64,000 bases of DNA. Source: Bittarella massiliensis (ex Durand et al. 2017). Its GTDB lineage: Bacteria > Bacillota > Clostridia > Oscillospirales > Ruminococcaceae. Location: NCBI RefSeq assembly GCF_001486165.1, contig NZ_LN908977.1, positions 629,621 to 693,620 of the forward strand, in the 5' to 3' direction. This document shows positions 9,512-17,726 of the stretch, one piece after another. The first letter of the stretch is position 1. Each line of letters begins with the position of its first letter. The notes beneath the pieces were generated by a model. It was not told the origin of the DNA and made no database searches. It saw only the letters and a program-made list of their open reading frames with translations. Position numbers and translations under genes: made by a program.

Positions 9512-9588
9512 GGAGGCGTAGCTCAGCTGGTTAGAGTGTTCGGTTCACATCCGAAAGGTCGTGGGTTCGAGTCCCTCCGTCTCCACCA
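9512..9588 (+). tRNA. tRNA-Val (anticodon CAC)
   Basis: A 77-base cloverleaf with encoded CCA, acceptor stem GGAGGCG/CGTCTCC, and anticodon arm TTCGG/CCGAA with loop TTCACAT, giving anticodon CAC for GTG codons. It lies 47 bases after tRNA-Ala(CGC) with no promoter between, so the two are probably cotranscribed. Confidence 0.95.
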
Positions 9589-9595
9589 TTTTTGT

Positions 9596-9623
9596 ACAGT
9601 CCGTTTCGACGGGCTGTTTTTTT
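9596..9623 (+). terminator. Terminator of the two-tRNA operon
   Basis: ACAGTCCG pairs with CGGGCTGT around TTTCGA and is followed by six T residues. Confidence 0.9.
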
Positions 9624-10058
9624 CTGCCTCTTTTTGGTTCACCCCCGCGCCAACGGCGCAGGAGTGTTTTTGCCGTGCTGGTAGAGGTGGAGAGGGGTGG
9701 GGCGGAGGAAGCGGGAGTTGCCATTTCACTGCCGTGTGGGAAGGGGAGGTGGGAGAGGGAGGCGCTTCTCAGCAATATAGAATTGCCACCATCCCCTGTT
9801 GTGGGTGGGCGGACCTGACTACCCCGCCTGACCGATTGCTGCCAAACGGCGTTCCGGCGTGTTTTGAAAGGGCGGCTCTCCGCTCGCCCTAGGGGGATGT
9901 GGATTGAAATGTGGGAGATGCTTTCTAGGACTACTGCTTCTCGAAGTCGTCCCCCATGCGGGGGAGGATGGCTAAAATCCGAAAAGCGGCCATTTTGCAG
10001 AGAAATCTGCACAAAAGAGGCGCGATAAAATAGGGCATAGCTGATAAAATGATGAAAA
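9624..10058. other. Gene-free spacer upstream of the TetR operon
   Basis: About 435 bases in which I see no convincing coding frame. It contains a small perfect stem TCCCCC/GGGGGA around 9950-9967 with purine-rich flanks, which looks like a degenerate intergenic repeat, and becomes AT-rich from about 9990 towards the TetR promoter. Confidence 0.5.
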
Positions 10059-10140
10059 TGACCAATCGTCAATTTATAAGGTTGACTTTTGGTCAGTTCA
10101 TGCATACAATAGCAACTGTAAGAAAAGTGACCAATCGTCA
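10059..10140 (+). promoter_or_regulatory. Promoter with three TGAC-N5-GTCA operators
   Basis: Three 13-base palindromic sites of the form TGAC-N5-GTCA lie at 10059-10071, 10083-10095 and 10128-10140. The first and third are identical (central CAATC); the middle one has TTTTG. A promoter TTGACT (10082-10087), 17-base spacer, TACAAT (10105-10110) is embedded so that the middle site overlaps the -35 and the third lies just after the expected start point. This is the geometry of repression by the TetR protein encoded immediately downstream. Confidence 0.85.
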
Positions 10141-10175
10141 TTTTTGATTCGGCGGCAGAAAGAGAGGCGAAAGAA

Positions 10176-10784
10176 GTGCTGGTAGACAAGATCCAGGACA
10201 AGAAAAAGCAGAAAAAAGAGAGGTTGGAGCAGGCGGCCTACGACCTGTTCAGCGAACAGGGGTTCAGCGAGACCTCCATCGACCAGATCGCCCGCCGGGC
10301 GGGGGTCGCCAAGGGGACGTTTTACCTCTATTTTCCCGACAAAGAGGCCCTGCTCAACCAGGTGATCTTCAAGTGCAGCAGCCGGATCTTTAAAGAGGCG
10401 ATGCAGGAGAGCCGGTTCAAACAGCTCGACGACTGGGTCGAGCGGGTAATCGTTCTCATCGACTACGTCATCGAGCTGTTCAAAGAGCGGCCCAACGACC
10501 TGAAGGTCATCAACAAAAACCTCTCCTGGAGCATGGTGGGTGACCAGGTGGAAAAGGGCGACGGCGAGGGCGTCGACCAGGAGTTCGCCGAGCTGTTGAG
10601 CTACTACCTGGAGCAGTTGGAGGGCCGCGGGTATGAGCGCAAGGCCGCCTTTCAGCTGATTTTCATGGTGGTTGAACTGGTGGGGGCCGTCTGCTACTCC
10701 TCCCTTGTCCTGGGTCAGTTGGGGCCGATCGACGAACTCAAGCCCATGCTCTTTGAGACGGTCCGGAAGATGATCCGAAACTAA
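10176..10784 (+). CDS. TetR/AcrR family repressor of the MMPL operon
   Basis: A 202-residue regulator with a TetR-type N-terminal helix-turn-helix (residues about 15-60; SETSIDQIARRAGVAKGTFY then LYFPDKEALL) and a variable helical ligand-binding C-terminal domain. The start is GTG 10176 with an AGAGAGG site upstream. It is first in an operon with an MMPL-family RND transporter (24-base gap) and a secreted heptad-repeat protein. Three matching palindromes in its promoter support autorepression and control of the whole operon by an unknown hydrophobic ligand. Confidence 0.92.
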   Translation: MLVDKIQDKKKQKKERLEQAAYDLFSEQGFSETSIDQIARRAGVAKGTFYLYFPDKEALLNQVIFKCSSRIFKEAMQESRFKQLDDWVERVIVLIDYVIELFKERPNDLKVINKNLSWSMVGDQVEKGDGEGVDQEFAELLSYYLEQLEGRGYERKAAFQLIFMVVELVGAVCYSSLVLGQLGPIDELKPMLFETVRKMIRN

Positions 10785-10807
10785 ACTTTGCAATTGGGGA
10801 TGAAAGT

Positions 10808-12922
10808 ATGAAGGAGAAAGCGGCTCGCTTTGTCGTCAAAAAGCGAATTGCCATTTTGATCGTGGCCGTGGCCCTGCTCATTCCGTCGGCCATCGGCTTT
10901 GTCAAGACCTTTGTCAACTACGACATACTCACCTACCTCCCGGCCGACCTGGATTCGATGATCGGCCAGAACATGCTGGAAGACGACTTTCACATGGCCT
11001 CCACCGCCATGCTGGTGGTGGACGGGATGGAGGACTACCAGGTGTCGCAGCTCAAGGAGAAGGTGGCTGCGGTCCCGGGGGTGCGCCAGGTCCTCTGGGC
11101 CGACGACATCTTCGACAACGGGGTGCCCCGGGAGATGCTGCCGGAGGATGTGAGGAGCGTCTTTTACAGCGACAGCGGCACCATGATGATCATCAGCTTT
11201 GACGAGCCCATGGCCGCGGAGGGGACCCTGAAGGCCATTGAGCAGATCAAATCGGTGACCGGGGAGCAGTGCTTTTTGGGCGGCATGGCCGCCATTGTGC
11301 AGGACACCAAGGCCTTGGCCGACCAGGAGACCCCCCTCTACGTTCTGGTGGCGGTGCTTTTGTGCATGGCGGTCCTCTGGCTGGGGCTGGAATCCACCGT
11401 GGTGCCCTTCATCTTCCTGCTGGGCATCCTTTTCCCCATCCTCTACAACTTCGGCACCAACATCTTTTTGGGGCAGATCTCCTACATCACCAAGGCCCTG
11501 GCGGCGGTGCTGCAGCTGGGGGTGACCATGGACTTCTCCATCTTCCTCCTCCACCGCTTTGAGGAGGAGAAGCAGCGCTGTCCCGACAAGGAGGAGGCCA
11601 TGGTCAAGGCCATCAGCGCCACCCTCACCTCCATCGCGGGCAGCTCCATCACCACCATCGCCGGCTTTCTGGCGCTGTGCACCATGCGCCTGACGTTGGG
11701 GCGGGACATCGGCATCGTCATGGCCAAGGGGGTGCTGCTGGGGGTCATCTGCACCGTCACCATCCTGCCCGCCCTCATCCTCTTTTTCGACAGGGCGATC
11801 GACAGGCACACCCACCCGGTGCTCATCCACGAGTTGGAGCGGGTGCCCTCGTTCATCTGCAAGCACTACAAGGGCATTTTGGTGGCCTTTGTGGCCCTCT
11901 TTATCCCCTTTGCCATCGCCCAGGCCAACACCGACCAGTACTACGCCCTGGACGAGACCCTGCCCCAGGACCTGCCCTCCATCGTGGGCACCAACAAGCT
12001 CAAAAATGACTTCAACATGACCACCACCCACTTTGTGCTGGTGGACGACAAACTGGACAGCTACCGCCTCAAGGAGATCAGCGACCGCATCGAGGGGCTC
12101 GACGGGGTGGACCTGGTCATCTCCTACGACAAGTACGTGGGCGGGCGGATCCCCGACGACATCGTCCCCGACGAGCTGCGCGACCAGATCGACGCCGGGG
12201 GCAAAAAGCTGATGATGGTCAACTCGGTCTACAAGGCCGCCAGCGACGAGGAGAACCGCCAGATCGACCAAATCAACGAGATCATCAAGGCCTACGACCC
12301 CACCGCCGTGGTGGCGGGGGAGGGGGCCATGACCAAAGACCTCATCGAGGTGGCGGCGGTGGACTTTAAAAATGTCAACATCGCCTCCATTGTGGCCATC
12401 TTCATCATCATCGCTGTCTGCTTCCGCTCGGCGAGCATCCCCTTCCTGCTGGTGCTGGCCATCGAGTTTGCCATCTCCATCAACATGGGCATCCCCTTCT
12501 TCACCGGGACCACCCTCCCCTTTGTGGCGGGGATCGTCATCGGCACCATCCAGCTGGGGGCCACGGTGGACTACGCCATCCTCACCACCACCCGCTTTCG
12601 CGAGGAATTGCAGGCGGGGCGGGAGAAGATGGACGCCATCCGCGTCACGGTGCAGAAGTGTTCGCCCTCGATCATCACCAGCGGCCTGAGCTTCTTTGCC
12701 GCCAACATCGGCGTCGCCATCATCTCCAAGATGGACCTCATCAAGAGCCTCTGCGGGCTGATGGCCCGCGGCGCCATCATCAGCATGCTCTCCATCATCT
12801 TCGTGCTGCCGGCCCTCCTCATCCTCTGCGAGCCGCTGATCGCCAAGACGACCATCGGCTGGAGAAAGGCCGCCAAGCTGCTAAAAGGGCGCAAAAAAGA
12901 GCCCGAATATCAGGAATTGTAG
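10808..12922 (+). CDS. MMPL/RND family transporter
   Basis: A 704-residue inner-membrane transporter built as two homologous halves. Each half has one transmembrane helix, an extracytoplasmic domain of about 150 residues and a bundle of five helices (roughly residues 175-340 and 520-690). The conserved helix-4 segments appear as QLGVTMDFSIFLLHR near 236 and IQLGATVDYAILTTTR near 580, each carrying the D(F/Y)-x(I/A)-type Asp expected for proton relay. The length is that of Gram-positive MMPL proteins that export lipids or amphiphiles. It is cotranscribed with a TetR regulator and a secreted partner. The substrate is unknown; the repressor arrangement suggests an inducing lipophilic compound. 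Confidence 0.9.
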   Translation: MKEKAARFVVKKRIAILIVAVALLIPSAIGFVKTFVNYDILTYLPADLDSMIGQNMLEDDFHMASTAMLVVDGMEDYQVSQLKEKVAAVPGVRQVLWADDIFDNGVPREMLPEDVRSVFYSDSGTMMIISFDEPMAAEGTLKAIEQIKSVTGEQCFLGGMAAIVQDTKALADQETPLYVLVAVLLCMAVLWLGLESTVVPFIFLLGILFPILYNFGTNIFLGQISYITKALAAVLQLGVTMDFSIFLLHRFEEEKQRCPDKEEAMVKAISATLTSIAGSSITTIAGFLALCTMRLTLGRDIGIVMAKGVLLGVICTVTILPALILFFDRAIDRHTHPVLIHELERVPSFICKHYKGILVAFVALFIPFAIAQANTDQYYALDETLPQDLPSIVGTNKLKNDFNMTTTHFVLVDDKLDSYRLKEISDRIEGLDGVDLVISYDKYVGGRIPDDIVPDELRDQIDAGGKKLMMVNSVYKAASDEENRQIDQINEIIKAYDPTAVVAGEGAMTKDLIEVAAVDFKNVNIASIVAIFIIIAVCFRSASIPFLLVLAIEFAISINMGIPFFTGTTLPFVAGIVIGTIQLGATVDYAILTTTRFREELQAGREKMDAIRVTVQKCSPSIITSGLSFFAANIGVAIISKMDLIKSLCGLMARGAIISMLSIIFVLPALLILCEPLIAKTTIGWRKAAKLLKGRKKEPEYQEL

Positions 12923-12938
12923 TGGGAGGAATCACGGT

Positions 12939-14978
12939 ATGAAAACGTCTCATGTGCTGAAAAAATCCGCTTGCATCGCCCTTTCGGCAGCGCTCCTGCT
13001 GCCCGCTGTCCCCGCCTTTGCCGCCGACGGCACCACCAAGGACGAGACGGTCTATGTCTTTTTGAATCCTGACGGCACCGTCACCAGCCAGACGGTGAGC
13101 AGTTGGGTCCACAGCGACGGGGGCATCCGCTCGGTGCGGGAGGAGGTCGCCCTGCAGAACATCCGCAACGTCAAGAATGCGGCCGCCCCCCAGCTCGACG
13201 GCGATGTCCTCACCTGGGATATGGACGGGAACGACGCCTACTACACCGGCACCAGCGACAAGACCCCGCCGGTCTCGGCTGTCATCAGCTACAAGCTGGA
13301 CGGGGAGGAGATCTCCCCGCAGGAGCTGGCCGGGAAGAGCGGCCGGGTGGAGATCACCATCGCCCTGCAAAACAACCTCTCCCGCCAGGCCACCGTGGAC
13401 GGGGAGAGCCGGACCATCTACACCCCCTTCATCGTCGCCGGGGTCGCCGACCTGCCCACCGACCACTTTTCAAACGTCACCTGCGAGGGGGGGAGTGTCC
13501 TCTCCGAGGGGCAAAACCAGATCGTCGCCTTTGTGGCCAGCCCGGGCCTAAAGGAGAGTTTGGGGCACAGCGCCTCCCTGGTGGAGGACACGGTGGGCTT
13601 TTCCATGCAGGAGCAGTTCACCATCCAGGCCGACGCCACCGACTTTGAGCTGGGCTCCATCATGCTGGGGGCCACCGGGGAACTGCCCCTGGAAAAATTG
13701 AAAGAGGCCAGCTCCGCCGGCGAGGTGAGCGAGGCGCTGGACTCGCTGAAAAGCGCCACCGACCAGCTTTTTGACGGCACCTCCCAACTGGCCGACGCCA
13801 CTGGTCTCTTCGCCGACAAGATGGGGCAGTTCGACCAGGGGGTCGCCAAGTTGGGCAGCGGCGCTGGGGAGCTGAAAGGCGGCACCGGCCTGCTGGTGAG
13901 CGGGGTGCAGGAGCTGGGCGACAAGCTGGGCCTGGGGATGGGCCAGCTGCGCGAGGGCTCTGCCCAGCTCTCCGCCGGCAGCCAGGAACTGCTGGCGGGG
14001 GTGAACGGCTACACCACCCAAGTCGAGGGCAAGGTGGGCGAACTGGCCGAAAAACTCGACGGGATGGGCACCCAGCTCGACGGGGTCAAGACCCAGGTGG
14101 CCGCCGACAAGCAGGCCCTGATCGACGGGATGACCCAGGCGGGCACCGAGGTGAAGGTCACCCTGGGAGGCGACATGACCGCCCTGGGCCAGTCCATCGG
14201 CGCCTACGTGGCGGCGGTGAACGCCGACCCTGCCGCCACCCAGGCCGAAAAAGAGGCGGCGGCCCTGATGTGGCAGCAGTTTAGCCAGCTGAAGACCGAC
14301 CTGGAGAGCCACGGCAAGACCCTGCAGTCCATCAGCACCGCCGCCCAGTCCCTGGGCAAGACGGTGGACGGGGTGTTCGCCACCGTCGGCAAGGAGTTTG
14401 GCGACGCCAAGACCGAGCTGGCCGCCACCCAGAAGGCCCTGGCCGAGTACGGCAAGAAGCTGCGGGACGGGGCCAAGGACGTCAGCGACGGCGCGGCCGC
14501 CCTTCAGGAGGGGGTCGACGCGGGCGCAAAAGATGCCAAAGACGGAGTTGGCCGGTTGCAGCAGGGCGCCGCTGATTTGAACGAGGGGGCCGCCGAGCTG
14601 CAGCAGGGCGCCGAGGACGCCCGCGCCGCCTCCTCCCAGTTGGCCGAGGCGGCCGACACCCTGCGGGACAAGACGGGGGAGCTCAACGAGGGGATGGAGG
14701 CCTACAAGATCACCGGCATCGACCCTATGTGCAGCGAGCTGGGCGACCTGACCGGCGACCTGGACGAACTGCTGGAGGTCAAGGACCTGCTCGTCGAGCA
14801 GTCAGAGGCCTTTACCAGCTATTCCGGCAGCCCGGAGGGCAGCGAAGTGAGCACCAAATTCCTGCTCAAGACCAGCGAGATCAAGGAGAAAGAAGAGGCA
14901 AAACCGGTGGTCCTCGCCACCGAGAACACCCAGAAAAAGGGCCTTTGGGAGCGCATCAAGGGCATCTTTGTCAAATAG
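12939..14978 (+). CDS. Secreted XXXLXXG heptad-repeat protein, MMPL partner
   Basis: A 679-residue exported protein. A signal peptide (MKTSHVLKK then a hydrophobic stretch ending AVPAFAA) precedes a beta-rich N-terminal domain of about 200 residues. A long Ala/Gly/Leu-rich helical region (about 240-600) follows, with repeats of the x-x-x-L-x-x-G type (ELKGGTGLLVSGVQELGD, QLSAGSQELLAGVNG, ALQEGVDAGA, LQQGAADLNEGAAELQQG). Such heptad proteins commonly accompany MMPL transporters and YhgE/Pip-type membrane proteins. No C-terminal transmembrane anchor is evident: the tail is charged (KKGLWERIKGIFVK). It probably forms an extracytoplasmic coiled-coil working with the transporter 16 bases upstream, such as a channel or cell-wall spanning element; this is inference. 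Confidence 0.85.
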   Translation: MKTSHVLKKSACIALSAALLLPAVPAFAADGTTKDETVYVFLNPDGTVTSQTVSSWVHSDGGIRSVREEVALQNIRNVKNAAAPQLDGDVLTWDMDGNDAYYTGTSDKTPPVSAVISYKLDGEEISPQELAGKSGRVEITIALQNNLSRQATVDGESRTIYTPFIVAGVADLPTDHFSNVTCEGGSVLSEGQNQIVAFVASPGLKESLGHSASLVEDTVGFSMQEQFTIQADATDFELGSIMLGATGELPLEKLKEASSAGEVSEALDSLKSATDQLFDGTSQLADATGLFADKMGQFDQGVAKLGSGAGELKGGTGLLVSGVQELGDKLGLGMGQLREGSAQLSAGSQELLAGVNGYTTQVEGKVGELAEKLDGMGTQLDGVKTQVAADKQALIDGMTQAGTEVKVTLGGDMTALGQSIGAYVAAVNADPAATQAEKEAAALMWQQFSQLKTDLESHGKTLQSISTAAQSLGKTVDGVFATVGKEFGDAKTELAATQKALAEYGKKLRDGAKDVSDGAAALQEGVDAGAKDAKDGVGRLQQGAADLNEGAAELQQGAEDARAASSQLAEAADTLRDKTGELNEGMEAYKITGIDPMCSELGDLTGDLDELLEVKDLLVEQSEAFTSYSGSPEGSEVSTKFLLKTSEIKEKEEAKPVVLATENTQKKGLWERIKGIFVK

Positions 14979-14987
14979 TTATCGCAG

Positions 14988-15023
14988 AAAAAGGACGGGC
15001 CGAAATGGGGCCTGCCCTTTTTT
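14988..15023 (+). terminator. Terminator of the TetR-MMPL operon
   Basis: An imperfect GC stem with A-run before and a run of six T after, ten bases past the stop of the heptad protein. Confidence 0.75.
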
Positions 15024-15049
15024 GCGCCAAAAAAAGCGGAAGGTTTTGG

Positions 15050-15078
15050 TTGACAAAGCGGGGGGATGCGGGTATCAT
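15050..15078 (+). promoter_or_regulatory. Promoter of the aroF-pheA leader
   Basis: TTGACA at 15050-15055, a 17-base spacer and TATCAT at 15073-15078. Transcription would begin near 15085 and include the leader peptide and attenuator. Confidence 0.85.
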
Positions 15079-15109
15079 AAACCTACAGACCGAAAGGATG
15101 GACGGCAAA

Positions 15110-15220
15110 ATGGCGCATCTGGAACACCGCTTTTTCCGCTTTAGCAGCTTGGGCTTCTTTTTTAGCTCGAGCTTTTTTGGCGTGGATCGGGCAGTGTGTC
15201 AGACGATGCGAACCGTTTAG
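15110..15220 (+). CDS. Phe-rich leader peptide of the aroF-pheA attenuator
   Basis: A 36-codon reading frame with eight Phe codons between 15131 and 15178 (residues 8, 9, 11, 16-18, 22 and 23), ending in TAG at 15218-15220. It lies about 25 bases after the predicted transcription start and directly before a terminator. The layout is that of the enteric pheL leader: starvation for charged tRNA-Phe would stall ribosomes on the Phe run. Two in-frame ATG codons exist (15098 and 15110); the second has GGACGG/AAAGGATGG purines upstream at workable distance. The protein itself is not expected to have a function. The similarity is in organisation and codon content, not residue identity. Confidence 0.8.
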   Translation: MAHLEHRFFRFSSLGFFFSSSFFGVDRAVCQTMRTV

Positions 15221-15286
15221 AGGTCCCGGCTTTTCGGGCAATTTTAAACAGTGAACGCCTCTGGCAACCTGCCAGGGGCGTTTTTG
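15217..15286 (+). terminator. Phe attenuator: antiterminator arm and intrinsic terminator
   Basis: The terminator is a 13-pair hairpin: AACGCCTCTGGCA (15254-15266) with TGCCAGGGGCGTT (15270-15282), loop ACC, then TTTTTG. An alternative pairing exists between TTAGAGGT (15217-15224, overlapping the leader-peptide stop codon) and GCCTCTGG (15257-15264) inside the terminator left arm, five Watson-Crick and three GU pairs. A ribosome that reaches the stop would cover the antiterminator arm and allow termination; one stalled on Phe codons would leave it free. A small CCCG/CGGG stem (15225-15238) sits between. Base pairing was done by eye. Confidence 0.8.
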
Positions 15287-15313
15287 TTTGCAGAAATAGG
15301 GAGGAAGAGAGAG

Positions 15314-16330
15314 ATGGTCGTCATCTTGAAACAGGGGGTCACCAAGACCCAGATCGAGGAGTTCACCAACTGGATCCAGCAGCAGGCAGAGGTGCAGGTG
15401 AGCGCGGTGTACGGCGCGCAGACCACCATTTTGGGGCTGGTGGGGGACACCTCCGCCATCGACATCGATTTGGTCAGTTCCAAAGACGTGGTGGAGACGG
15501 TCAAGCGGGTGCAGGAGCCCTACAAAAACGCCAACCGCAAGTTCCACCCCGACGACACGGTGGTCACAGTGGCGGGGGACAGGACCATTGGCGGCACCCA
15601 GTTCTCGGTGATCGCCGGCCCCTGCTCGGTGGAGAGCGAGGAGCAGATCATCGAGGTGGCAAGGCGGGTCAAGGCCGCCGGGGCCACCGCCCTGCGGGGG
15701 GGCGCCTTCAAGCCCCGCACCTCGCCCTACTCCTTCCAGGGGCTCAAGGCCGAGGGGCTGGATCTGCTGCGCCGCGCCCGGCAGGTCACCGGGCTGCCCA
15801 TCGTCACCGAGATCATGAGCCTGGCGCACCTGGACCTCTTTGCCGATGTGGACGTGATCCAGGTGGGGGCCCGCAACATGCAGAACTTCGAGCTGCTCAA
15901 GGAGCTGGGCCACTGCGACAAGCCCATCCTCCTCAAGCGGGGACTGGCCAACACCATCGAGGAACTGCTGATGAGCGCCGAGTACATCATGGCCGGGGGC
16001 AACCACAACGTCATCCTCTGCGAGCGGGGCATCCGCACCTTTGAGAGCTACACCCGAAACACCCTCGACATCTCGGCGGTCCCCATCCTCAAGCGGGTCT
16101 CCCACCTGCCGGTGGTGGTGGACCCCAGCCACGCCACCGGCATCACCTGGCTGGTGGAGCCCCTCTCCAAGGCCGCCATTGTGGCCGGGGCCGACGGCCT
16201 GATCATCGAGGTGCACAACGACCCCGGCCACGCCCTCTCGGACGGGGCGCAGTCCCTCACCCCCGACCAGTTTGACGGGGTGATGGGGGAGATCGGCCGC
16301 ACGGTGGACTTCTGCGGCAAGACCCTGTGA
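15314..16330 (+). CDS. aroF: 3-deoxy-7-phosphoheptulonate (DAHP) synthase
   Basis: A 338-residue enzyme that condenses phosphoenolpyruvate with erythrose-4-phosphate in the first step of aromatic amino-acid synthesis. An N-terminal ferredoxin-like regulatory domain of about 70 residues, as in the short thermophile/Firmicute type, precedes a TIM barrel. Active-site segments are AGPCSVES near 100, GATALRGGAFKPRTSPYSFQG near 125 (split here: LRGGAFKPRTSP), KPILLKRG near 208 and VDPSHATG near 273. The start has GGGAGGAAG upstream. It lies just behind the Phe attenuator and overlaps pheA by four bases. The symbol aroF is used generically; Phe or Tyr feedback is not shown by the sequence. Confidence 0.93.
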   Translation: MVVILKQGVTKTQIEEFTNWIQQQAEVQVSAVYGAQTTILGLVGDTSAIDIDLVSSKDVVETVKRVQEPYKNANRKFHPDDTVVTVAGDRTIGGTQFSVIAGPCSVESEEQIIEVARRVKAAGATALRGGAFKPRTSPYSFQGLKAEGLDLLRRARQVTGLPIVTEIMSLAHLDLFADVDVIQVGARNMQNFELLKELGHCDKPILLKRGLANTIEELLMSAEYIMAGGNHNVILCERGIRTFESYTRNTLDISAVPILKRVSHLPVVVDPSHATGITWLVEPLSKAAIVAGADGLIIEVHNDPGHALSDGAQSLTPDQFDGVMGEIGRTVDFCGKTL

Positions 16331-17337
16331 GGCCGGCCGAGGAGGCCCTCGAGGCCCTGGCCCGGGCGGCGGCCGAAGAGACCGGCAGTTCCGCAGCCGC
16401 CGCCCGGGAGATGGCGGCAGCGCTCTACACCGCCCTGCTGGGCTGCTGCGGGCAGGGAGGGGCCGGTGGAGGAGAGCTGGCGCGGCTGATTGCCGCCGCC
16501 CCCCAGGCCCCCCGATGGGGGAGCGCGCCCCAGGTGGCCTGCCCCGGGGTGGAGGGGGCCTTTACCCACCAGGCCTGCCGGACCCTCTACCCCGGCGGCG
16601 AAGTCTCCTTCTACCCCGAATTTGCCGATGTCTTTGAGGCGGTGGAAGGGGGCCGGGTGGACGTGGGGGTCCTGCCCATCGAGAACTCCACCGCCGGCTC
16701 GGTGCTGGACGTCTACACCCTCTTGGGGGAACACCGGTTTTTCATCGTCAACGCCACCTCCCTCCCCATCGAGCACTGTCTGCTGGCCCCCCAGGGCGCG
16801 GCGCTCGACGGGGTGCGGCAGGTCTACTCCCACCCCCAGGCGCTGGGCCAGTGCCGGCACTACCTGGCGGCCCACCCCGGCTGGGAGAGCAGCTCCTTTT
16901 CCAACACGGCGGCCGCGGCCAAGTACGTGAAGGGGGAGGGGGACCGCGCCAAGGCGGCCATCGCCTCCGCCCTCTGCGCCCAGCTCTATGACCTGCAGGT
17001 TTTGGAGCAGGGGATCGAGGACGCCAGCGGCAACCGCACCCGCTTCATTGCCGTGGCCAAGGAGCCGGTGATCCTACCCCAGGCGGACCGGGTCAGCATC
17101 CTGGCCGTTCTCCCCCACCGAAAGGGGTCGCTCTTCTCCTTCCTGGCCCGGTTTGCGGCCGCGGGGCTCAACCTCTGCAAGATCGAGTCCCGCCCCATCC
17201 CCGGCCGGCGCTTTGAATTTGTCTTCTACCTGGACTTTGAGGGCAGCGTCCGCGGGGAGAAGACCCTGGCCCTCCTCTCCTCCCTGGAGGGGCAGGTGGA
17301 GCGGCTCGCCTTTTTGGGCAACTATCCCGACCGATAG
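16327..17337 (+). CDS. pheA: Prephenate dehydratase
   Basis: A 336-residue enzyme that decarboxylates and dehydrates prephenate to phenylpyruvate. The catalytic domain runs from about residue 68 (VACPGVEGAFTHQA) through VLPIENSTAGSV and the signature GNRTRFIAV near 240. A C-terminal ACT domain with GSLFSFLARFAAAGLNL and the Phe-binding KIESRP follows, which supports allosteric inhibition by Phe. The first about 60 residues are Ala-rich helix, in the place where a chorismate mutase domain sits in P-proteins, but shorter than a full mutase. GTG at 16327 overlaps the aroF stop (GTGA), so translation is coupled. With the attenuator, both transcription and activity would be Phe-controlled. Confidence 0.92.
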   Translation: MRPAEEALEALARAAAEETGSSAAAAREMAAALYTALLGCCGQGGAGGGELARLIAAAPQAPRWGSAPQVACPGVEGAFTHQACRTLYPGGEVSFYPEFADVFEAVEGGRVDVGVLPIENSTAGSVLDVYTLLGEHRFFIVNATSLPIEHCLLAPQGAALDGVRQVYSHPQALGQCRHYLAAHPGWESSSFSNTAAAAKYVKGEGDRAKAAIASALCAQLYDLQVLEQGIEDASGNRTRFIAVAKEPVILPQADRVSILAVLPHRKGSLFSFLARFAAAGLNLCKIESRPIPGRRFEFVFYLDFEGSVRGEKTLALLSSLEGQVERLAFLGNYPDR

Positions 17338-17362
17338 ATCGGCTTTTCCGCTGTTTTGCAGG

Positions 17363-17399
17363 GCCGCTCCAGCTCTTTATAGCTGGGGCGGCTTTTTTT
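17363..17399 (+). terminator. Terminator of aroF-pheA operon
   Basis: GCCGCTCCAGCT pairs with AGCTGGGGCGGC around a short loop, then seven T residues. Confidence 0.92.
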
Positions 17400-17726
17400 G
17401 TCAAAGAGGGGAAGTTTGGGCGGGGGCATGGGAATCTGCCGTCCGGCGTGGTATAATAGCGGCAGAGCTCCTGTTGCGGCGGGGCCGTTCCCCCCTTTGA
17501 CTGCGCGGGAAAAGGGGGCGGCACTCCAACGGATGACAACGGATAAAGGCGCCGTCCGCCGCCCTGCGCGGCTGTCGGCCGGCCGCCGCGACAGGGGACA
17601 GACAGGGGAAAGGGCCGCCGCGCCCTGCCCCTTGCCCCCCGCCGCCGGGCCGCGCATCCGGCCAGAGCGCCCTTGCACAGGACCCTGTGGAAGGGGCTAT
17701 CACGAGAGAAAGAGGAGGGAATTTGT
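17400..17726 (+). other. Spacer with promoter for the hydrolase/acyltransferase operon
   Basis: About 327 bases with no convincing gene. TATAAT is at 17452-17457, but no good -35 is visible 17 bases upstream. The remaining 250 bases to the start codon would form an unusually long GC-rich 5' leader (many CCGCC/GGCGG blocks capable of pairing); I recognised no known riboswitch. Confidence 0.5.

Noticed and set aside
15085-15300. T-box leader before DAHP synthase
   Set aside because: No AGGGTGGNACCGCG-type T-box sequence is present; the Phe-rich reading frame and simple terminator explain the leader better.
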